Shown one piece after another: positions 58,739 to 64,000 of a DNA stretch of 64,000 nucleotides. A program made the translations under genes and the position numbers. The notes under the pieces were generated by a model. The model did not search any database. It saw only the letters and a list, made by a program, of their open reading frames with translations, and was not told where the DNA came from. Source of the DNA: G965216905 sp965216905 (GTDB lineage Bacteria; Actinomycetota; Acidimicrobiia; Spongiisociales; ZC4RG35). The stretch's first letter is position 1, and every line of letters starts with the position of its first letter. Where the stretch lies: contig OZ244213.1 of assembly GCA_965216905.1 (NCBI GenBank), positions 1,550,001 to 1,614,000 of the forward strand, given 5' to 3'.

Positions 58739-59020
58739 ATGGAAGCCACTGAGCGCACCCAGCTCGTCAATCTCGTCGAAACCGAGGTTTTCTCGTCCGC
58801 CGACCGGCTGACCGCCGCCGACCCTGCGTTCTGCGGCTGCACCAAATGTCTCATCGACGTCGCCGCCCTGGCGTTGTCGTCGATTCCGCCGGTGTACGCC
58901 ACCAGCGAGGAAGGTCGCGAGCTGGCCCAGGGCCGGATCGAGGCCGAAGGGGTCAAGGCCCAGATCACCGACGAGGTGATGAAGGCGATTGCCGCGGTAC
59001 GTCAGCAACCCCGGCACTGA
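58739..59020 (+). CDS. ComFB-family protein
   Basis: 93 residues. The conserved core is CGCTKCLIDVAALALSSIPPVYATSEEG, with the CxCxxC-type cysteines and the P-P-x-Y motif of late-competence ComFB proteins. Recent work links such domains to c-di-nucleotide signalling in some bacteria (family knowledge). It stands alone between two transporter operons. The start ATG 58739 follows a 76-bp divergent promoter region. Confidence 0.8.
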   Translation: MEATERTQLVNLVETEVFSSADRLTAADPAFCGCTKCLIDVAALALSSIPPVYATSEEGRELAQGRIEAEGVKAQITDEVMKAIAAVRQQPRH

Positions 59021-59096
59021 TCTCCCCGGCGCCGGGCCTCGTTGCAACAGGTCGGCCCGGTCGGCGGCGTCAAACACCGCCCGAGACTCCAGAGCG

Positions 59097-59792
59097 CTAC
59101 GCCACGAAGTCGGCCACCCAGGCCGACGACGGTCTCGAACGGATCTCCGCCATCGTGCCCGTCTGCAGAACCCGTCCGGCCCGCATGATGGTGGCTCGAT
59201 CGCTCACCGCCTCGGCCTCGTCGTGGTCATGGGTCACGTAGATCGCGGTCGCACCGCGCTGCTCCAGCAGTTCGCGAACCTCGCCCGTCAGCCGTTCTCT
59301 GAGGCGACGGTCCAGTGCCCCCAGCGGCTCGTCGAGCATGACCAGGCGGGGAGAGGGAGCCAACGTCCGGGCCAGGGCCACGCGTTGCTGTTCACCACCG
59401 GACAGGTCGGTCACCGACCGGTCGGCGAAGTGCTCCATTCCCACCCACCCGAGCGCTTCATCGGTCCGGCCCTCGACGTCGGGGTGGCTCATCATGCGAA
59501 GCCCGAATGCCACGTTCTCCCGCACCGTCCGATGGGGGAACAACGCATAGCTCTGAAACATGAAGCCGAAGCGGCGGAGGTGGGGTGGCGTCGCGCTGAG
59601 GTCCACGCCGTCCCAGGTGATCAGCCCGGCATCGGGTTGGTCCAGTCCGGCGATCATTCGCAGCAGCGTTGACTTGCCCGACCCCGATGGACCGAGCAGC
59701 GCCCGAATCTCACCGGTCGGAACCACCAGATCCACCTCGTCGAGGGCGATGGTCGAACCAAACCGCTTGGTGAGTCCTCGAACCTCCAGCAT
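59097..59792 (-). CDS. Thiamine ABC transporter ATP-binding protein (ThiQ-like)
   Basis: 231 residues with Walker A GPSGSGKST, Q-loop QSYALFPHRTV, signature LSGGEQQR, Walker B LVMLDEPLGALD and H-loop VTHDHDEA. The start shares one base with the permease stop (TGATG). It lacks the extra C-terminal regulatory domain of sugar importers. The thiamine role follows from the operon and the TPP riboswitch. Confidence 0.88.
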   Translation of the reverse strand: MLEVRGLTKRFGSTIALDEVDLVVPTGEIRALLGPSGSGKSTLLRMIAGLDQPDAGLITWDGVDLSATPPHLRRFGFMFQSYALFPHRTVRENVAFGLRMMSHPDVEGRTDEALGWVGMEHFADRSVTDLSGGEQQRVALARTLAPSPRLVMLDEPLGALDRRLRERLTGEVRELLEQRGATAIYVTHDHDEAEAVSDRATIMRAGRVLQTGTMAEIRSRPSSAWVADFVA

Positions 59793-61342
59793 CAGAAGCT
59801 CCCGACGTCGTCCCCGCGGAGCCGATCCACGGCCAGGATGACTCCGGTCGTCACCACCATCAACACCACCGCCGACGCCAGCGCGGCGGCGTACGTCGCC
59901 GATCCGGGGCGGGAAAGGAATCGGTAGATCAGCGTTGGAAGGGTGATCGTGGCGGGTCGGGCGATGAACGTCGTGGCGCCGAACTCCCCCAGGGAGATGG
60001 CCGCGGCGAAGCCGGCGCCGACCAACACGGCGCGGGTCACGATCGGCAGGTCGACCTCACGCCAGACCTGGGCGGGGGATGCTCCCAGCATGGTTGCGGC
60101 CTGGCGGATTTCTGCGCGGACGGACCGGAGTGTGGGAACCATGGTCCGGACTACGAACGGCACGGCCACCAAAGCATGGGCGATCGGGACCAGCCACCAG
60201 GAGGTGCGCAGTCCGCCGAGCGCCACCAGGAATCCGAGACCGATGGTGACCGCCGAGGTTCCCAGCGGCAGCATGAGAACGGTGTCGAGCAGGTCGGCGA
60301 ACCGGGTCGAGCTGCGGGCGATCACCAGCGCAGCCAGACCGCCGACGACGACGGCGATGGCCGTCGCCACCACCGCGAAGCGGAGGCTGTTGCCGATCGC
60401 CGCCAGCGGTTCGATCGCCAGGCGGCCCGGATCGGCGAGGAATCGCCATCCCGCCCCGCCGTCGTTGAACGACCGGGCCGCCAGCACCGCCAAGGGTGTC
60501 AGCTGAAGGCCGAGCGTCACCAGCACCGTCACCCCCACGATGAGCCGCCGACCCGCGGTGCGAATCGGTTGGAGAGCCGTCGACTCGGGCACCAGGCCGT
60601 GCTCGACGGAGCGGGTACGTTGCGAGCGGCCGTACCACCACAATGCCGCCCCCACCCCGACCAATTGGAGCAGCGCCAGGCCCCCGGCGGTCGCCAGGTC
60701 GAGGAACGTGAACGCCTGCTGATAGATCTCGACCTCGATGGTCCGATAGCGCAGCCCACCCAGAATCAGAACCACGCCGAACGACGAGAAGGAGAACAGA
60801 AAGACGATCGCCGCCGCCGCCAGAATCGACGGTCGCAGGAGGGGCAGCGTCACCTGGCGGAACGCCTTGAACCTGGAGGCTCCCAGCATCCTCGCCGACT
60901 CGATCAGATCGGGGTCCAGTCGCGACCAAACACCGCTCACCGTCCGCACCACCACGGCCAGGTTGTAGAAGACATGGGCGGAGAGGATGGCGACGATCGA
61001 GTCGCGCAGCCCCAACGACAGGAAGGCGACACCCACCACGACCGTCGGCAAGACGAAGGGAACCGTGGTGGTCGCCAGCACCAGCCGACTTCCGGGAAAA
61101 CGAAACCGGGCGACGACCGCCGTCAATGGGAACGCCGCCACCACGGTGAGGACGGTCGACACCGCTGCCTGCCACAGCGTGAACCAGGCGGTGGACAGGA
61201 ACCGCCGGTCGGAGACGATGTCGGGCAGCGTCGCCCCCTCGAGCGTCGTCGTCAGGATCCGAGCGAGCGGATAGAGGAACAAGCCGCCGATGAACAGCGC
61301 CGGGATCGCCGCCGCTCCCCATCGGAGGGCTCTCGAGGTCAT
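59792..61342 (-). CDS. Thiamine ABC transporter permease, two fused domains (ThiP-like)
   Basis: 516 residues from ATG 61342, overlapping the binding-protein stop (ATGA). About 12 helices in two halves, each with an EAA loop: IESARMLGASRFKAFRQVTLPLLRPSI (~150-175) and IRQAATMLGASPAQVWREVDLPIVTRAV (~420-445). This fused layout is that of ThiP and Fe3+ permeases. It forms the membrane channel with ThiQ. Confidence 0.88.
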   Translation of the reverse strand: MTSRALRWGAAAIPALFIGGLFLYPLARILTTTLEGATLPDIVSDRRFLSTAWFTLWQAAVSTVLTVVAAFPLTAVVARFRFPGSRLVLATTTVPFVLPTVVVGVAFLSLGLRDSIVAILSAHVFYNLAVVVRTVSGVWSRLDPDLIESARMLGASRFKAFRQVTLPLLRPSILAAAAIVFLFSFSSFGVVLILGGLRYRTIEVEIYQQAFTFLDLATAGGLALLQLVGVGAALWWYGRSQRTRSVEHGLVPESTALQPIRTAGRRLIVGVTVLVTLGLQLTPLAVLAARSFNDGGAGWRFLADPGRLAIEPLAAIGNSLRFAVVATAIAVVVGGLAALVIARSSTRFADLLDTVLMLPLGTSAVTIGLGFLVALGGLRTSWWLVPIAHALVAVPFVVRTMVPTLRSVRAEIRQAATMLGASPAQVWREVDLPIVTRAVLVGAGFAAAISLGEFGATTFIARPATITLPTLIYRFLSRPGSATYAAALASAVVLMVVTTGVILAVDRLRGDDVGSF

Positions 61343-62394
61343 GGTGACACGATCGCGTTCCACTCCTCGATCCACCGTTCCCGGTTGGCGTCGATCTCGC
61401 CGGCGTCCAGCCGGGCCGGGTCGTCGGGCACCGTGGTGAACTCGACGAACTCGCTGGGGAGCGCCGCATCGGCGTTGGCCGGAAACACGAACCAGGTCAG
61501 CGGCACCTGCTCCTGAAACTCGACGGAGAAGAGCCACTCGAGGAGAGCACGGGCGGACGCCGGGTCGTCGGCCCCTGCGAGCACTCCGGCGAACTCGGTC
61601 TGTCGGTAGCAGCCCGCTTCCACCACACCGGTCGGCGCCTCGTCGAGCGGTTCCTCGGCGAAGATGACCTCGGCTGGAGGCGACGACGCATAGGAGACCA
61701 CGAGTGGGCGATCCCCGCCGTAGCGGGTGAACTCGGAGTAGTACGCCTGGTCCCAATCGCCCACGACTCGGACGCCGTTGTCGACGAGCGCCTGCCAGTA
61801 GGCGGGCCAGCCATCCTCTCCGTACTCGACGATGGTGGCGAGGAGGAAGGCGAGGCCGGGCGACGATGTGGCCGGGGATTCCACGACCAGGGCGTCGATG
61901 AACGCGGGATCGGTGAGGTCGTCGAGCGATTGGGGAGCGGCCTCGATCGCCGCCTTGTCGTAGTTGAGGCACACGTCGCCGAAGTCGATGGGGATCACCC
62001 GACCGTCCGGGTCGGTGGGGACTCCCTCGACCAGCGGTTCCGGCTGCACGTCGGTCGGCTGGAAGATCCCCTCGTCGAGAGCTCGCGACAGGAATGTGTC
62101 GTCGATCCCGAACATCAGGTCGGCGATCGGGTCGTCCTTGGTCAGAATGGCTTGGTTCACCATCGAGCCGGCGTCGCCGGCCGGCAACACCTCGACTTCA
62201 ACCCCGGTTGCGGCGGTGAAACCGGCGAAGGTCTCCTCGCCGACCGATCCGGCAAACGAGTCGTGGGAGATGACGGTCACCGTTCCCGACTCGTCGGCGA
62301 CGGCCTCCGGTCCCGTCGACACGGACTCCACTTCGTCGCCGCAGGCCACCACGGCCATGCCGACGGCCAGCAGCAGGGCGATCTTGGCACGCAT
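61339..62394 (-). CDS. Thiamine ABC transporter substrate-binding lipoprotein (ThiB-like)
   Basis: 351 residues from ATG 62394. The lipobox AVVAC (~18) marks a lipoprotein. The body matches ThiB/SBP_bac_1: TVISHDSFAGSVGEETFAGFTAATGVEVEVLPAGDAG, DLMFGIDDTFLSRALDEGIF, IPIDFGDVCLNYDKAAIEA and YASSPPAEVIFAEEP. The Tyr/Trp residues (GDWDQAYYSEF, TWFVFP) fit stacking on the thiamine rings. It is the first gene of the operon, 48 bp after the TPP riboswitch. Confidence 0.92.
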   Translation of the reverse strand: MRAKIALLLAVGMAVVACGDEVESVSTGPEAVADESGTVTVISHDSFAGSVGEETFAGFTAATGVEVEVLPAGDAGSMVNQAILTKDDPIADLMFGIDDTFLSRALDEGIFQPTDVQPEPLVEGVPTDPDGRVIPIDFGDVCLNYDKAAIEAAPQSLDDLTDPAFIDALVVESPATSSPGLAFLLATIVEYGEDGWPAYWQALVDNGVRVVGDWDQAYYSEFTRYGGDRPLVVSYASSPPAEVIFAEEPLDEAPTGVVEAGCYRQTEFAGVLAGADDPASARALLEWLFSVEFQEQVPLTWFVFPANADAALPSEFVEFTTVPDDPARLDAGEIDANRERWIEEWNAIVSP

Positions 62395-62441
62395 CTCATC
62401 TCTCCTCGATCGTTGTCGGGAGCGACGGGGGGCTGATCGAT

Positions 62442-62524
62442 CTCCCTTCGCCGGCATTACCCGGATCAGGTTCGACGGTCGGAGCCTGCGAGGCTCCCTC
62501 TCAGCCCGGTGTCACCGAGCTCCC
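62442..62524 (-). promoter_or_regulatory. TPP riboswitch (THI element)
   Basis: On the minus strand the conserved core blocks are all present: GGGAGCTCGG...CCGGGCTGAGAGGG with the invariant CUGAGA, a short variable stem (GAGCCTCGCAGGCTC), and GAACCTGATCCGGGTAATGCC with the pyrophosphate-sensing region, closed by CGGCGAAGGGAG. It lies 48 bp upstream of the thiB-like gene. With no U-run terminator visible, control is probably at translation initiation, as usual in actinobacteria. Confidence 0.95.
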
Positions 62525-62564
62525 GTTTCCACGTCCGAGCTTACCCTCGCCCCGTCCGAACGGC

Positions 62565-64000
62565 TCATCGGCCGGTGAGTTCGGACATGACCCGGTGCTT
62601 CAGCTTCAGGGCGGCGTCGCTCAGCGAGACGTGATAGACGTGTGGGTTGAGGATGCGTCGGACACCGGCGTCGAGCCGGTCGATGTCTCCTCGACGTCGT
62701 TCCCGAGCGGCCTCGATGACGGCCCGCTCGTCGGAAGGCGGAGCCGGCAGCGGCTCCAGCAACGGCTCGAGATCGGACACCTCGCCGATCCGTCGGGACA
62801 CGCCGACATCCGTCGGGTGATGAATGGTCAGTGGGACGGCGACGTCCTCGTCGGACAGCGCGAGGAGGTCGGCAGTCGCTCGCCCTCGCCGATCGGAGAT
62901 CCGTACGACCTGCTTGCGCCCCGGGTTGATCACCTTGGCCGGGGTGTCGGACAGCTTGATCGCAGGTCTCCACCCGTTGTCGGAGTCCAGCGCCACGAGC
63001 TTGTAGACGCCATCCAGGCTCGGGTCGCCTTCACTCGTCGCCATCTTGGTTCCGACGCCGTAGACCAATCGCGACGTGACGTCGGCCGGGCTCATGCCCG
63101 CCCTCGGCGCCTCCACCGAGATCTGGTTGAGGATCTGCCAGATGGTGAGCTCGTCGAGGCCCGACGACAGCACGATGGAACACTCCGAGAAACCGGCTTC
63201 GTCCAGCATCCGGGCCGATTGGACGGCCAGGTGGGCCAGGTCCCCGGAGTCGAGCCGGATCCCGACGGGTTCGTGGCCGCGAGACCGCAACTCCTCGAAG
63301 ACGGTGATGGCGTTGGGAACGCCGGAGGTCAGGGTGTCGATGGTGTCGACGAGCAGCAAGCAGTCGTCGGGATACTGGGTGGCGTACGCCCGGAAGGCGG
63401 CCAGTTCGCCGCCACCGTCTGCCAAGAAGACCTGAACGAGAGAGTGGGCGTGGGTCCCCTTGGGTTCCAAGCCGAGCACGTGGGAGATGCCGACGGCGGA
63501 CGAGAATGCCGCTCCGCCGATCAAGGAGGCGCGGGTGGCGGCGGTGGCGCCGTGCTCGGGCCCACGCCGCATGCCGAACTCCATCACGATGCCCTCCTGG
63601 GCGGCCTCGGCGACCCGCGATGCCTTGGTGGCGATGAGTGTCTGGAAGTTCAGCATGTTCAGAAGCGGGGTCTCGACCAGCTGGGCCAAAGCGAGCGGTC
63701 CTTCAACGACGGTCAACGGGACGTTCGCATGGACGACCCGACCCTCGGGTATTGCCTGGATTCGGAGCTGGGAGAAGTCGCCCACCTCGGCCAACCACCC
63801 GAGGAAATCCTCACCGAACAGGGGCTCGCCGGCCGACGACCGCTGGCGGCGAAGGAGGTCGAGTGAAGCCGCGTCGAAGCGAGCGCCTTCGAGCCACCGA
63901 GTGAACCAGGCGGCTCCGGCGTTGATGCAATAGCCGGCCTGGTGCCGTCCGTAATCGGGGTACCGACGAAAGAAGTGCTCGAAGCGGGCCGATCGGTTCG
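62565..64000 (-). CDS. pncB: Nicotinate phosphoribosyltransferase, 5' end outside the window
   Basis: The coding frame runs through the right edge; the first visible residues are RFEHFFRRYPDYGRHQAGYCINAGAAWF. The body has PEGRVVHANVPLTVVEGPLALAQLVETPLLNMLNFQTLIATKA, FGMRRGPEHGA, LVDTIDTLTSG, GIRLDSGDL (PRPP/phosphate contact) and YGVGTKMATSEGDPSLDGVYKLV. The His of HANV fits the phosphorylated His region less well, so the exact catalytic His is not assigned. It makes NaMN from nicotinate and PRPP in NAD salvage. Confidence 0.9.
   Translation of the reverse strand, partial: NRSARFEHFFRRYPDYGRHQAGYCINAGAAWFTRWLEGARFDAASLDLLRRQRSSAGEPLFGEDFLGWLAEVGDFSQLRIQAIPEGRVVHANVPLTVVEGPLALAQLVETPLLNMLNFQTLIATKASRVAEAAQEGIVMEFGMRRGPEHGATAATRASLIGGAAFSSAVGISHVLGLEPKGTHAHSLVQVFLADGGGELAAFRAYATQYPDDCLLLVDTIDTLTSGVPNAITVFEELRSRGHEPVGIRLDSGDLAHLAVQSARMLDEAGFSECSIVLSSGLDELTIWQILNQISVEAPRAGMSPADVTSRLVYGVGTKMATSEGDPSLDGVYKLVALDSDNGWRPAIKLSDTPAKVINPGRKQVVRISDRRGRATADLLALSDEDVAVPLTIHHPTDVGVSRRIGEVSDLEPLLEPLPAPPSDERAVIEAARERRRGDIDRLDAGVRRILNPHVYHVSLSDAALKLKHRVMSELTGR

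Overview
The window is a high-GC chromosomal segment from a Gram-positive actinobacterium. Supporting signs are GTG/TTG starts, GTGA/ATGA start-stop overlaps, lipobox lipoproteins, an LPXTG surface protein, a HAIR-like heat-shock operator and NDH-2. A lineage near the Acidimicrobiia is my guess; no marker here settles it.

Bases 1-19.5 kb: the end of a beta-oxidation gene, then a cell-surface polysaccharide locus. It holds a nucleotide-sugar epimerase, a phosphoglycosyl transferase, many glycosyltransferases (several are two-domain fusions), a Wzx-like flippase, an O-antigen-ligase/polymerase fused to a glycosyltransferase, two chain-length (Wzz-like) proteins without a kinase, an MBOAT acyltransferase with an SGNH hydrolase, and a putative glycoside hydrolase. 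Two adjacent GT4 genes share an apparently identical 672-bp 3' segment.

Bases 19.6-31.6 kb: housekeeping and ion homeostasis. This includes FabH, NDH-2, a coupled pair ending in a PhnD-like binding protein, a FAD oxidoreductase, a three-gene cation/proton antiporter operon with RCK domains, a CaCA exchanger, a winged-helix regulator with palindromic sites nearby, a mini-TrkH/TrkA_C protein, and an LPXTG protein.

Bases 32.1-49.1 kb: a probable genomic island. A 41-bp direct repeat of the 3' half of tRNA-Phe(GAA) lies at 32139-32179 and inside the intact tRNA at 49080-49120. The left part carries MazEF, an EamA/ACT/monooxygenase operon with a divergent ArsR regulator, and a GlxA-type AraC regulator. 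The middle has three nested insertion sequences: an IS110 remnant cut by an ISL3 element, which is itself split by an intact IS110. The right part is an RNA-handling cluster: four stand-alone RRM genes, a DEAD-box helicase with a C-terminal RRM, a cold-shock protein, two paralogous small beta-barrel-like proteins and two paralogous CPxC...H micro-proteins. Part of it is a duplicated module, one copy decayed, with structured mRNA leaders. No integrase is visible, but a frameshifted MobF relaxase fragment remains at the right end.

Bases 49.1-64 kb: tRNA-Phe and tRNA-Asp, then ordinary metabolism and transport. It includes threonine aldolase, PPK2, a TetR/flavoprotein pair, Hsp20 under a HAIR-like operator, a polar amino-acid ABC transporter, ComFB-like protein, a thiamine ABC transporter under a TPP riboswitch, and a partial nicotinate phosphoribosyltransferase.

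The strongest candidate for a previously undescribed system is the 42.3-48.6 kb RNA-binding/cold-shock cluster.
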